Shown: positions 33,795 through 45,205 of the stretch, in pieces | How positions within the stretch are numbered: position 1 is the first letter of the stretch | Layout: each line of letters begins with the position of its first letter | Origin: Davidsoniella eucalypti | Taxonomy: Eukaryota; Ascomycota; Sordariomycetes; Microascales; Ceratocystidaceae | Assembly: GCA_004009845.1 (NCBI GenBank) | Contig: RMBW01000137.1 | Location: 1 to 64,000, forward strand | Reading direction: 5' to 3' | Length of the DNA stretch: 64,000 nucleotides | Translations under genes and position numbers: made by a program | The notes under the pieces: model-generated | Told to the model about the DNA's origin: nothing | Databases searched by the model: none | The model's input: only the letters and a program-made list of their open reading frames with translations

Positions 33795-34606
33795 GTTAGA
33801 CGAAGACAAGGCGTCATGGCGCCACAAACGCAAAGAGTTGAAGCCAGTAGAAAGTAAGAGAAGTAATTCAACGCTGACGGGTTACAGCGAGGGGTGGCAA
33901 AGATATGATGACGATTGATGAAGAGCCTCAATCAGCCGCTTCAACCTTAAGACGATGCCAAGATTCATAACACGAGATAGGGTTTTGGAGAAGTTTCCAT
34001 GTGTTTTTGTAAGCTCATGGCAATTGCCAATTTTAGGGAAACGCCTATCTATATCAAAATCTGTCAAAGGGTAACTGCCGAATGATCTTCAACATGATCA
34101 GTCTTGATTTGATTTGATTATATTTAACGTCTACCTAAATCAAAAGATGTTGACATGATTAGTCTTGATAGTCCTTCTTGATATTTTAGGAACGTCCGTG
34201 ATGTCAAGATTTGATAGTTATAAGAATAAGTCATCTATGTATTTATATATTCTTGAACAAGACAGACTTGTGTCAAGTAGAGCTACACAAAACAAAAATC
34301 ATCTCAGAAACGCCAATGATAACCAAATAATTAAACAAGTTGACCAGCATGAATAACGCCACAATAAAGATTTTCCATCCCAAAAACCCCAACATGGTCG
34401 TTATCCTAAACGCCATTCATCCGCCTTATCGTATCTACTGCGTCTCTAGGCCGAATATCAAAATCGCAGATTGTGTCCATGTCAGACATGCTTCGTTCCT
34501 GGCCGTAGTTCGAGACGAAAGCAGTGTAACGAAGGCAATCAAAAAATAAACTCCCCCTAAAAACAATATATAAAACAAACAAGAATCCCTTGAGGATACT
34601 TGTTGA
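33795..34606. other. intergenic region with 36-bp repeat copy 1
   Basis: Upstream region of the esterase and 3' side of the RXT2 gene. It carries the first copy of the 36-bp repeat. No coding sequence supported. Confidence 0.5.
34092..34169. repeat. 36-bp dispersed repeat, copy 1, with flanking direct repeats
   Basis: Core 34107-34142 is identical to 45138-45173. It is bracketed by ACATGATCAGTCTTGAT (34092-34108) and ACATGATTAGTCTTGAT (34153-34169), which agree in 16 of 17 positions, like a target-site duplication. Confidence 0.8.
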
Positions 34607-34921
34607 CTAGCACTGCTTGACTGCCCTGTTTCGCAGAAGTAGTAGCGGAATGTCTTCATAACCGGAAGACTCAGACAACCTGCTTGTGATGTTGTCGGTA
34701 ACATCAGGTTTCTTAGGCTGTGTCCGATTGCGCGCTCCTCGGCGCTGACACGGGGTCTCGACAACAGAGTCAGGACTTTTATTTGATTCCATTGTCTTAT
34801 TGTCCCTTTTCGCCTTGTTGGCCTTTTTGCCGCGCTTTTTGCTTTCTATGCTTGTGGCGATCTCTTCATCGAGGGCTTTTGGGACGAGCTCCGACGGCCG
34901 TTCTTTAGCAAGCCGTTTTCT
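34607..34921 (-). other. in-frame coding-like extension after the RXT2 stop codon
   Basis: 105 codons including a final TAG, in the RXT2 frame. They encode a Lys/Arg/Glu/Ser-rich peptide, beginning RKRLAKERPSELVPK and including QRRGARNRTQPKKPD. It may be a real last exon reached by splicing out 54 nt, a readthrough extension, or a former C-terminus cut off by a nonsense change. Confidence 0.5.
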
Positions 34922-36282
34922 CTATTTACGGTTGCGGGTTTTCTTAGTGGTCGTCGTGTCTTCCTCTTCTTCGTCCTGCCCCTTCTTGAGTTCCTCGGTG
35001 ATTCCTAGATACTCTTTGTCATACCAATCTTCTCCATCTGACATGTCGGCATTTTCACCACTGTGTGCTTCTGTCCGTGACCATGTCATGACTGTTTGTC
35101 GGAGACGCTGGGCCTTGAGCAGACCTTCAAAAAGCTTCCGCGTTCCACGACATACTTCTTCCTGCTTTTGGACATACAGTTGAAGTAAGCGGCGCATCTC
35201 ATCGGCCTCATATTGAGGTAATCCCATATTCATGTCGGGGCGTGCGTTGGCGGGAGGTGCAAAGAATGGGTGTACTGGAATCTCTGGCTCCGTGGGTTTG
35301 AACATATCGTTTGGCCTAGTTTCCGGCTGGGGTGCGTCATCCATTTCAACCTCTTTGGTTTCTAAAACTCCATTGGTGGGTGCGGCCTCTTCCTCTACAG
35401 GTGGTAGTCCACATATTGCACGTCCATCAGCAAGAGCGGCCTTGGTGATCTCTGTGATCTCTGGGAAGATGCTTGTTTGGAAGAGCTCCCGGTCGTTATC
35501 GCCTAAAAGGACACCGCAGGGAATCCACATAAAGTCGCCACAAAAACCAGCATAGAGACGTTTCACTTTCCAGAGAGAAGCATTTTCCTTGCGCATGATA
35601 TCGTTGCTTTGGTGCATAAGCGATGTGAGAGTGTTCGATACGAAGGGTCTGGATAGCGTAGGGTGTGTTGGGAGTTCGGTAATTGATCTCAATGGAGCAA
35701 GAACATCTAAAAAAGAGTGTGATTAGATTGGCTAATTAATGCCTGAAGCTGAGAGTGTTTGATTGAAGGCAACATACTCTCTATCTTGACGCGTGCATAT
35801 GGATTCATGAGATCAGCGTTTTCGGCAGCATCTTCTAAGCGCTCTTCATTTTCTTCATCACTATCGACCTGGTATCCATCGTTGTCGATCAGAGGAGGGT
35901 TACGGCTGATTGTCTCTCTATAGACGCCTGCATATTCGACAGACTGTAAATAAGTAAGTATATAGCTGGGTTAATAGTCTGGGTTATTCGTATATAGAGA
36001 TACAAAGACTTACGTGCTTGTACATATCAAGATCAGAGGGAATAGACAAGTGGCCACGCTCAGAAAAACGAGCTCGCTTCTTTGTTTTATCGCCGCGGTT
36101 ACCCTTGATAGTGACTTCATCGTCGGAATCGGAGTCCGCTGTAGAGATAGATCAGGTCAGCATGGTCGGGCACAGGCTGAGAAAATATGCAGACTGTAAA
36201 ACATACCACAAGCTTCTCGTTTTATAGTTTGCTTAACTGCGCGAATGGTCTCGGCGAACCGGACTTGTTGCGACGAAGCCAT
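34922..36282 (-). CDS. rxt2: RXT2-like subunit of the Rpd3L histone deacetylase complex
   Basis: Exons 36282-36207, 36138-36014, 35943-35778 and 35706-34922 give 383 residues, phase-consistent. Recognised by the RXT2 N-terminal domain: an acidic NPPLIDNDGYQVDSDEENE stretch, RSITELPTHPTLSRPF and the conserved MRKENASLWKVKRLYAGFCGD. The protein acts in the nucleus in the Rpd3L corepressor, which deacetylates promoter histones. The C-terminal end is charged. The stop TAG (34924-34922) follows KKTRNRK and is unusual: the same frame stays open for another 104 codons, with a sensible composition. Alternatively a 54-nt intron (donor GTAAAT over the stop, AAAAG acceptor) extends the protein in frame to 34607. 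It is divergent from TRAPPC11. Confidence 0.85.
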
Positions 36283-36955
36283 CGCAATGAGCTAACTAGG
36301 TCTGGCGTAGATGATGGACGGATGTATAGTAGTTGTAGAGTCGCGAAAGGTCAAAGTAAGAGAAGACCGAGTAAAATTTGGCTAAAGATACAAAGATTAT
36401 GGTTGAGTATGGCTTTCTGCAGGAAAACCAGCAGGCGATTGAGTGCTGAAAAGAAAAGTCAAGATTGTACAACTAAGATTAAAGGCTGGATTGAGTTTGC
36501 GCCGAGATGTGCGAAGTGTCAAGCATCAACTTAGCTTTCGGGCGGTATATGGCGGCAGAATCCAGGCATATCTAATCTAGCCAATCGTGCGGCTGAAGTG
36601 AAACCTCCCTGGGTAGAGTGCGTCATGGTTCATTTTCATTTTCATTAGTGATGTGCTAACCCTAAATCGAACCCTGGATTTCACGATGGCGGGGCCTCAA
36701 CGCAGCTTCAAAACAAGAGTAACAAGCTTCTAAGCAGCTCAATTTGAACAGCAAGACCATTATTGTCTATCTGCAGCCATATCAAGATTTCTCTAGCTGA
36801 GCTTTCTCAAAAGGCTACCAAACTGCTTACATTATCAATTGGCCGAACACATCCTCTCTTGGCCAAGAAATTGAGTCTCAAATGCGCTCTTGAAGCTATC
36901 TATAAGCTCAGATCATCGCAGACAATCATCTCGTCTTCCACATATATCTACCTCT
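36283..36955. promoter_or_regulatory. bidirectional promoter of RXT2 and TRAPPC11 genes
   Basis: About 670 bp between divergent start codons. No gene inside. A TTTTCATTTTCATTTTCATT-like stretch lies near 36632-36648. Confidence 0.5.
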
Positions 36956-39900
36956 ATGGAAGCTTTTCTCAACGGTAGCCTTGCGCATAATGCGCCGCTT
37001 CTAGTCGTTTCCGGTCTCTCCGCGACCGCCAAGACGATCGATTTGCAGCTCGGCAGCACAATAGAAGATGCGTCCATCACGATCAAGTCAGAAATTCCGC
37101 CGGTCGATACACCAGTCGCAGCTCAGCTGCATAGATACTTTAGTGCTATAGATGCTACGGTTCCACCATGGGATAACGACTTCAAAGATGCGCCGTACCG
37201 CTTCAGAGTCACGGCGACGGGCAGAGTGAGTAGTTGGAGTAAGCTAGCTCGGCCACCAAGAATCATGTGACTGACTTACCATTGAGGACAATTAGACGCT
37301 GCGGCTGCCTCCTCGCAAAGCCCCTCTTCCGGCCGATGCCGAGGAAGCTGCTACAAGCATGCCCGTCCTACATTCTCCATTTTCTCCACTGAGCACAACC
37401 TCACGGCTCTACCCCGACGGCTTACTGAACGACACCTGGCTCCGCAAGCACCAGGATCTCATTCCCAGTATAATCTTGTGTTTCTACAATCTCACATCAG
37501 ATCCAACACAAGCCCAAACACTCGATAATAGACTCAAGACAGACATCGCAAATATCAGAACCCTACTACAACAATCTGGGCACAAAACACGCCTCATAGC
37601 AATTCTCTTGAGTGACGCCGAAGCATCGCCATTAGCACCGACAGAAGGCATAACAGACCGTCTAGAGGGCATCAGAAGAGGCACTGGCTTAGAACACAAA
37701 GCTATCTTCTACATGTCACCTAAAGATACGCCCGAGGAGCTTGATATTGCTGCTGATAAGATTCTTACAGCACTGTATCCTATGGCTGTCGAATACTATC
37801 GCGATCTAGGCAGGCGATCAAAGAAGAAAAAGTCAAGAGGACTGACGCCAGAGCCAACAATTCCACCAACAAGCGGTACATCCCAGACTTTATCACTAGC
37901 AGATTGGCATGTACGGTATGACTTCAAAATTGCCGTGTTCTCGGAATTTCGGCAAGATATGGACAACGCATGCAAGTCTTATGAATCTGCCTACGAAGTT
38001 TTGACTAGCCCAGAGGTCTGGGAGATGATCCCTGGCTGGGAGGCACGTTGGAATGAAGCCAGACTTCTAGCAGATATCATTGCTATCCGGTGGATGCGGT
38101 GTCTGCTCTGGAATGGAAATCCATCGGCAGCCGTCCAGAGATGGCAAATGCACCGCGATCTTACTGCTAATATGGTAGAAAACCACGGCCGAGGCACTAA
38201 TAGCTACGGTTGGGAAGCATGGCAGGCCAGATGGTATGTGGTGATGGCACAGCTCATAGAGAACATGTCTATACCGGAGATGCCACCATTCAAAACCGCA
38301 GTATATCTCCCGCCTGAGAAGGCTATTCTCACTAAACGCCTGCGCCCTTGGGACAATCTACACCATACGGGCTATTGGTATCGAGCTGCCGCACGCCACG
38401 AGTCATCACGACGTAGATTAGCATATGCAATTCCAGAGGAAGATAGAAGACGACCGGAAAACCCACTAGAACCTCACAAGTCTGGCAAAGACTACTCCTA
38501 CGATACATATCTATGTCCAGAGCCATGGGAGGAGAGCTCGCTTGACGGACCAAGTACCAATCACAGCCAAAGGATTGTGGATTGCTTGGTAGCGGCCCGT
38601 CAGCCATTCCTCGACCGAGGGCAGAACCGTGCAGTAGCTGAAATAACGCTGGAGTGTGCCAAAGAACTGACCAATATGGGGATGGCAGACAAGGCAGTTG
38701 ATGGTTTATATCCGCTCTGGCAGGAGCAAATCTTCAGAGAACATGGATGGCTAGACATCATCGAAGAAATTTGCTGGTCCTTGAGACGGGCGGCTGTTAA
38801 AGCCAATCGCGGCGATGTCATTCTCTCTGTTGATTGGGAATTATTGAGCAACAGTAAGTATCATTGTCTCTGAAGTCAAGACTAGTGCGCGATGATGCTA
38901 ACCATACTTAGAATTTCACAAACGTCCGAAATGGCGTTATGATATCAACAACTCACTATCCGGGCTTACTATCTCGGAAAAGCCAGTAGTTGAATTCTTC
39001 GATGACAAGCTGGTCTCATGTTTATCGTCTGTTTTCCTCTTCAGACATAAAGAAGCCAAGGCTGGCGAAACATCCCTCGCTGAACTACAGATCACGGTGA
39101 ATTCTTTTAGCGATGCCGCAGTTCTACAGTTCAAGAAATTGAATGTGTCGCTTGAAGGTGGAATAGGCCCGATAACGCTCATACACTACGACTCTCAAAC
39201 TGAGAATGTAAAGACAAACGGGAGGGCAACTGTGCAAGATGTCGCACTTGAAGAAGAGCCCACCGAGGACGACAACGACGAAGTTGCGCCAGCCCTACAC
39301 GGAAGTGCCAGCCTTATCTTTCGTCCTGGTCAGACGACCGTTTTCCATTTCTCCATCCCACTACGTGAGCCTGGCGAGACCCAAGCAACCGGCGTTAGTT
39401 TAACAATGGATACCGACGCATTCTCTCTTACACATCACTCCAGTTTCCGCGAGTCTCGGGCTCTCAATCCATGGTACGATCCGGTAACCCTTCGGCGCTC
39501 AACCATAGCACGTGACATACCGCATACACTCGATATTCAGCCTCGGCCGCCCAAGATGGAGCTCTCGTTAGTCACTACGCTACAGCAATACTACGCCAAC
39601 GAGCCCATCGAGTTCGAGTTGAGCGTGTACAATGCGGAAGACGAAGAAATTACCGCCAAGGTCGACGTTGCTGCCGCTGGCCAGAGCATTCCCGGGTTCT
39701 CGCTCAAGTTCAACGACGAATCAGTGACGGCTACCACCCAGGAGGAAAGTTCAACGCTATCTAATGCGCATATCGGCAAGATCCCTAAACTTGAACGCCA
39801 AAAGATTTTTCTCCACATGGACGCATTTGAAATTCCTACCGACTGCGAAGTGTCAGTGAAAGTCTCGTATCATCTAGATAGCGACCCGGCGACGCCCATC

Positions 39901-40776
39901 ATCCAGACTATGTCTTTCAAGATCAGCCCCAAAGCGCCCTTCGAGTCCCGATACGAGCTGCTTCCTCGCCTCCACCCTGACCCGTGGCCGAGCATGTTCG
40001 ATACCGAAGGCCTCGGTGACACATCCTCTACTGTGCCGCGCGGTCTCTGCCAGCGCTGGTTTCTCGGCTGTGCCTTCCAATCGCTTGCGGCTGACGAACT
40101 AGTCATCAAAGATGTTGGTGTGCATGTGCTAGCCTTTGGAGAAGAGGGTGCCAACCAGGCCCAATGTAGACCACATCTAAAGACACCCATTCCTGCGGCC
40201 GGTATCGCCGTTCGTGCTGAAGAACTCCAAAACGCCAGCTTCGACCTCGACGTACAAAAGACCAGTCTAGACGACCGTGCGGCCATTGTACTTGAGCTCG
40301 CCTTCGACATCCACTGGGAACGCAAGACTCCACTGCCCGCATCTCAGCCACTCGTTGCACCTAATATCAGTAGCATCGTCGTGCCACCATACGACGTTTT
40401 GGGCTCTGAGCCACGCGTACTGGCCAGTTTATCAGAGCCACACAGTGCATGCCCACGCAGCTTACTATGTATGGACGTGACAATCGAGAACGCGTCGGGA
40501 CATTTCCTGACTTTTGGACTAACGATGGATCCCAGCGATCAATTCGCTTTTTCAGGTGCCAAGCTAACGACGCTGAATGTGCTGCCGGCGTCGCGTCGCA
40601 CGGTCCGCTTCCGCCTGTTCCCTATGGTGACAGGCACTTATATCCGCCCAGCCCTCATCGTCAAGGACAAATACTACCAAAAGATCTTGAGGGTTATTTC
40701 AACAGAGGGCATGAGCTCGGACAAAGATGGGCTGTTAATTTGGGTTCCACAAACACGCGATGACGAGAAGAAATAA
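36956..40776 (+). CDS. trappc11: TRAPP complex subunit 11 (foie gras/Gryzun family)
   Basis: Exons 36956-37225, 37296-38853 and 38912-40776 encode 1230 residues, phase-consistent, near the usual size for fungal TRAPPC11. The foie-gras domain occupies about residues 200-480: IPSIILCFYNL, IRTLLQQSGHKTRLIAILLSD, RLEGIRRGTGLEHKAIFYM, SLADWHVRYDFKIAVFSEFRQD, GWEARWNEARLLADIIAIRW, then QARWYVVMAQLIENMSIP. The second half is beta-rich and carries the Gryzun-type region (PPKMELSLVTTLQQYYANEP, and near the end FLTFGLTMDPSDQFAFSGAK). The protein works in TRAPPIII-type tethering at the Golgi and in autophagy, on the cytosolic face. An in-frame ATG at 36890 would add 22 residues; the chosen start begins MEAFLNGSL. 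The gene converges on the peroxisomal hydrolase gene, 185 bp away. Confidence 0.88.
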
Positions 40777-40961
40777 GATGAAAGGCCACATTAGGATGTT
40801 GAATATGTTGTTGGGAAAATGAAACATATACAGTATATATTAATAAAGTTTTTATAGAATACATGGGGTTTGTACCGAGTCCAATTATACACATGCCGGA
40901 AGTTTTTGTTGGGCATCTCTTAGAAGGCCATTTCTCCAAAAGGATGAAAACAAAAAGACCT

Positions 40962-42696
40962 TTATATTTTGGAAGGCTTCTTCCTCCTTTCCGGTCTCGG
41001 AAGATGCTTTTTCCAAGCATCATCCAGCGACGTTTTCTCTGCCATGTCCTTCTTTTTCCATTCATCGAAAGCCTCCATTTCCTTTCGGAATGCTGGTAGG
41101 GTTTCCCTGACCCACTGTACAGCCAACTGGGCGCACTTGGCGGGAGATTCCATGGGGAACAGATGGCCTCTGCCTTCCAGTACGACTTCCTTGACCATTC
41201 CGTTTTTAGCGCCGCCGCTACCGCCAACTCCCGTGCCGGTAGAAGCGAGGCGAGCTTCGCGGATCTCTTGCGTGGAAACGGTGCTAGCTCCTCCCAGGAT
41301 ATAGAGTAGTGGAGGGCGGACAGAGGGCAGCCGTGCCATTGTTGCGGCGCCTTCAGCGCGGTACAGCGGCCAAGTCGACTGGTATTTCTCTGGTAGACTA
41401 GTGTCCAGATCGGGCACCAACGAGCGATCAATCAACGTTTTTCCATCCGCTGAAAAGGCGTCCCAGCATGGGCGCAGGAACGTAAAGCACTCCTGGTCCT
41501 TCGTAGTGCGCAGAGTGACCGGGATCGGCGTTGACTTGCCGTCCTGCGGTGACAGGGCGACCGGAGCAGGCAATGGTTTTTTAGGAGTAGGCAGATCTCT
41601 TAGTCCATGTTCGGCCCAGGCGCTCAGTACACGCTCGTCCCACGTACTGTAGAACGGGTTCTTCTTGAAGCCAGCTAAAGCTTCGGCACGCGACGGCCAC
41701 GTGTCTCGACGATAAATGGAGCTAGAGACAGGGCCCGACGCCAAGCTTCCGGAACTAGAGGCATACTGCGAGATCACAGGATCCAGGAGCACAATGCTGC
41801 TGAATAGCCTGGGATGCATCAGGGACACATTGACTAGCGAGGCAGCGCCAAAAGAATGGCCGACGGCGACTACGGGCATGGAAATCTCAGACCGGAAATG
41901 ATTAATCATTTGGTAGATGTCACGCGCGTAGTCCATCCATGATGCTGATGTGACGATGTGTGGTTAGGAAAAACTGAAGGAATACGAATGGAAGAATGGA
42001 AGAATGGAGACGCAACGTATTAGTGCGGAGTGATACAATATTGCAACACTGTGTACGGTGTAACTGCTCGGTGTACTATTGATTCCAAATCGGCAAAAGC
42101 AAAGACGTAGCTACCGGTTTTTACGTCGGAAAAAAAGAAGAAAAAAAGTAGGTGCAAGGATAAGAAACGGGAAGGAAAAAGGGAAGGGCTTTGTTTTACT
42201 TACGATCATTTCCCAATTGGTCTTCATTTAACTGGCCGCTATAGCCTTGCCACGCGCAATCGGCAATCCAGATAGCCTTGATATGGAAGCCATGGCGTGA
42301 TGATTCAAGCAGAATCTCATCCCACAGTGCCTCATACAGTTCCTAGATGGAACATGAAAATGGTCAGTAAATGTCGATCTTGGTACTAAAAGACTACAGC
42401 GAAAGGGCCCAGCCAGCTATCAAAGACAACGGCGTACCTAACGATCAGCTCGCTTCCAGAACCACGGGGCAAAAAGCAAAAAAAAAAAAAAAAAAGCTTA
42501 CCTTGGGAAAGCCACATGCATGAGCAGCCACAAGCGTGATGCTGCCGGGCTGTGGCGGAGTATTTGATCGGGGGATGTACTGCTTGACGGCCAGCTTGAG
42601 TGGTGTTTCTTGCGATAGCGCCGTGGCACGTGGGTATTCCCGGATGTGCTGGGCATCGATTATATGCTCTTTAACGACAAACCGAGTCGACGACAT
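40962..42696 (-). CDS. peroxisomal alpha/beta hydrolase with C-terminal SKI targeting signal
   Basis: Exons 42696-42502, 42342-42204 and 41944-40962 give 438 residues, phase-consistent. The fold is alpha/beta hydrolase: PGSITLVAAHACGFPK (oxyanion strand), IKAIWIADCAWQGYSG, VVAVGHSFGAASLVNVSL (nucleophile Ser in GHSFG), IVLLDPVI, and the late His in LEGRGHLFPMES. The last three residues, SKI, form a PTS1-type peroxisomal import signal, as in yeast Lpx1-like lipases and in related fungal hydrolases. Substrate unknown; a lipid or acyl ester is likely. The first intron contains a long A run (about 42477-42495) next to the donor. A Gly/Ser-rich loop (ASTGTGVGGSGGAKNG) sits before the final strand. 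Confidence 0.85.
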
Positions 42697-43653
42697 GGCG
42701 AGTAAAAGAAGACAACGAGCAACAATAGAGCAAGCAACAGTAAAAAGTCAAGCGTAGCGTAGCGAGTTTAACGACAGAATAAAGAAGAAGAAAAAAGACG
42801 GGAAAGAAGATTGACTAAAAGAACTTGTGTAATATTCTGGAAGCCTTGAAGAAAGAGAAGGAGAAAGAAGAAAAAAAAGCACAAACAGCTAGCGAGAAAA
42901 GGGAGTAAAACTAATTGTGTTCCATAACACACGCGTATAACTCAAAAAGCGGCCATGAATTCTTGGCACACCGGACGAGGATATGAATATTGTGTAAAAC
43001 CAGATCACGTTGTTTGCTGTCTGGTTCTGTAATGTTGTATGCTTTGTTTTCCTTTTTCGGTGAAACAAAGATACAAAACGTATGATAAAAGACAAGGCAG
43101 ACGGAGTTAAAACAAAGTATAAAGATGGGGAAGCAAAGAAAAAAGACAACAACTCAGCTCTGATAACCTGCTTTTCTAGGTCTTGCACAGCAGTAGACAA
43201 TAAAGTAGATAAAAAGACGAATGAGAGTTAGAACAAAGTAAATCAAAAGAAAATAGAAAATAGAAAAGAAAACAATCGGAGAAAAAAAGGCTTCCCTGCT
43301 TTTGAGTTTGAGGTCTTTTGAAAGCTGTACCAAGATATACCGGTTTTTATATTGATTTCCGATAAAAGAAGCCGTCTTAGTAATGACCGAGGTTACTATT
43401 TCTAAAAGGGTGAACCCCGACCCTGTAGAGTATTACCTCGTGGGTTAGCAATGTTAGCGTAACCCTAATTGCTGTATCAGACATATCGTACGTACTCAGT
43501 CAGCAGAGCACACGACGGCTGGTCCAACTACGAGCGATATTTCGACTCTAGTGCTGATACGAAAACGGGTTAAAAGATGAAGCCCGGTTCGTTCCTTGGA
43601 TATCAACATGACACAATGTAGTGTTTTCTGGCGGTGCTAGACGGCGCCGGAGA
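42697..43653. other. intergenic region upstream of hydrolase, downstream of orphan 43654
   Basis: AG-rich on the plus strand near the hydrolase start (42780-42900), that is CT-rich in the transcribed direction, as in other promoters here. No coding sequence supported. Confidence 0.5.
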
Positions 43654-45120
43654 TCAAAGTTGCAAACTTGTGGTTGAAGCATGGAATTGTGTATGCGTAC
43701 CCGGCATTGAATTGGGATGTGCGTACGGCAGTACTTGTTGTATACCTGCCAGAAACCTGACGGGGCCGCAATACAGTATGTCGGGAGGGAGTACACCTGC
43801 CGTCATATGGCTAGCCTGAAATGGATGAGGCCTAGAAACTCTTGCATTCGGTGGATTGATGTACGCAGCATCTAGCGACGCTGGTGTACATGATATGTGA
43901 GTAGAGTCACGAACTTGTGCTTGAGGCGTAAAACCCTGAAGATGCAGACCGGCCATTGTCTGGGGATGTTGCTGTACTATTCGGAGCAAGGCCGGTATGG
44001 TGTGGTGTGCCGCAAGGGGCTCATTCGTCATGAGGCTATCTCGAAGTGAAGCACTGTATAATTGGGACTCGGACACTGCACTATTCATTGGATCTGTATG
44101 TATCGCGGAAGTAGGGTGATAAGCTTGTGACTGACATCGAGGTAAGTAATTCTGAGCTTGTATACCCGGGCCGAAACGTGACAAGTCGATGTTCATCGGT
44201 GACTGGCAGCTCTGGACTAAAGAGCCTGGGACATTGCCAGAGCCAAAGCCCATCTCATTCAATGTAAAGTCCGCGGTGGCACTCTGCGACACTGGTGTAG
44301 TAGCCAAAGCAGGCCCATAGGCCAGTGGTTGAGCAAGCGTATATGGCATTTTCAGATGTGGCTCGTGGGACGCCTCCTGTGGGACGACTCGTGTACCAGC
44401 CTGGCCAAATCGACCGGCGGGATATGGTGTGTTCGCATCTGTGGTCGCCTGGCTGCTCCATGCCAAAGCACTACTGCCTGCGAAAAAAGCAGACTGCGGC
44501 ATCGGAGCAGCATCGGGATCTAGCAGTGGAAGTAGTATACTCAAATCGCGCGACATTTCTCCTCTTTGGATGTACTGCGACTGCATAGGTGAGCCGCCTA
44601 AAGAGGCTATCAGGTCGTTATCTCCCACCATATCCATGTCTTTGTTGTAGGGACCCGGGTACTCGAGGCTTGAGAAGTAAGCGAAGTAGTCGTCGATCTG
44701 GTTGAACCCGCTATCTTGGTCATGCGGGCCACCGTAAGTCTCGCGCGTATCTAGCGGTGCTGGATACTCCCACTGGAAATTTACTGCCGGGTCGGTATAG
44801 TCTTGGGCAGAAGCGCCGGTAGTCAAAGACGGCGTGTCGACGGTTGACCAGTCATTCCACGCAACGTTGTCTCCGATCTTCATCGCAGATATCTCGCCAT
44901 GCTGTTGATCGAGAGGGTCTGGGTGGTGTTGTTGGAGTGGCGGTGGCTGCTGAGTCACGGGACCAAGGTCGGGGTTTTGAGCGGTGTTTGTGATGTTCGT
45001 TTTCACGTCCCGTCTCGCCTTCCTGCTCTTTGCCAGTTTCTTTTCATGGTGTTTCCGCAGCTGCAAGGCACGAAAATAGACCGACTTTTTGTTAACGGGG
45101 GGAAAGATGTTGTGAGTCAT
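43654..45120 (-). CDS. orphan protein, basic N-terminus, Pro/Gln/Ser-rich body
   Basis: Single-exon frame of 488 residues that I do not recognise. Residues about 10-45 are highly basic and probably helical (RALQLRKHHEKKLAKSRKAR), a possible nuclear localisation or nucleic-acid-binding segment, but no leucine zipper follows. The rest is low-complexity: Pro/Gln/His near 60-85, acidic aromatic patches (DDYFAYFSSLEYPGPYNKD) that resemble activation domains, then long Ser/Ala/Pro/Gln stretches. This fits a transcription regulator in composition only. The second copy of the 36-bp repeat starts 17 bp above the ATG, so it would lie in the leader or core promoter. An upstream exon cannot be excluded. 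Confidence 0.6.
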   Translation of the reverse strand: MTHNIFPPVNKKSVYFRALQLRKHHEKKLAKSRKARRDVKTNITNTAQNPDLGPVTQQPPPLQQHHPDPLDQQHGEISAMKIGDNVAWNDWSTVDTPSLTTGASAQDYTDPAVNFQWEYPAPLDTRETYGGPHDQDSGFNQIDDYFAYFSSLEYPGPYNKDMDMVGDNDLIASLGGSPMQSQYIQRGEMSRDLSILLPLLDPDAAPMPQSAFFAGSSALAWSSQATTDANTPYPAGRFGQAGTRVVPQEASHEPHLKMPYTLAQPLAYGPALATTPVSQSATADFTLNEMGFGSGNVPGSLVQSCQSPMNIDLSRFGPGIQAQNYLPRCQSQAYHPTSAIHTDPMNSAVSESQLYSASLRDSLMTNEPLAAHHTIPALLRIVQQHPQTMAGLHLQGFTPQAQVRDSTHISCTPASLDAAYINPPNARVSRPHPFQASHMTAGVLPPDILYCGPVRFLAGIQQVLPYAHPNSMPGTHTQFHASTTSLQL

Positions 45121-45123
45121 GTG

Positions 45124-45205
45124 GACGAAAATAAGATATTTGATTTGATTATATTTAACGTCTACCTAAATCACTAAGATCATACGACGCGACGAAAATG
45201 AGATA
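45124..45205. repeat. 36-bp dispersed repeat, copy 2, with flanking direct repeats
   Basis: Core 45138-45173 is identical to 34107-34142. It is bracketed by GACGAAAATAAGATA (45124-45138) and GACGAAAATGAGATA (45191-45205), matching at 14 of 15 positions. Confidence 0.8.

Noticed and set aside
36655..36685. Telomere-like CTAACCCTAA and AACCCTGG words, also near 43452 and 57037
   Set aside because: Isolated single units, not arrays, and located between conserved genes.
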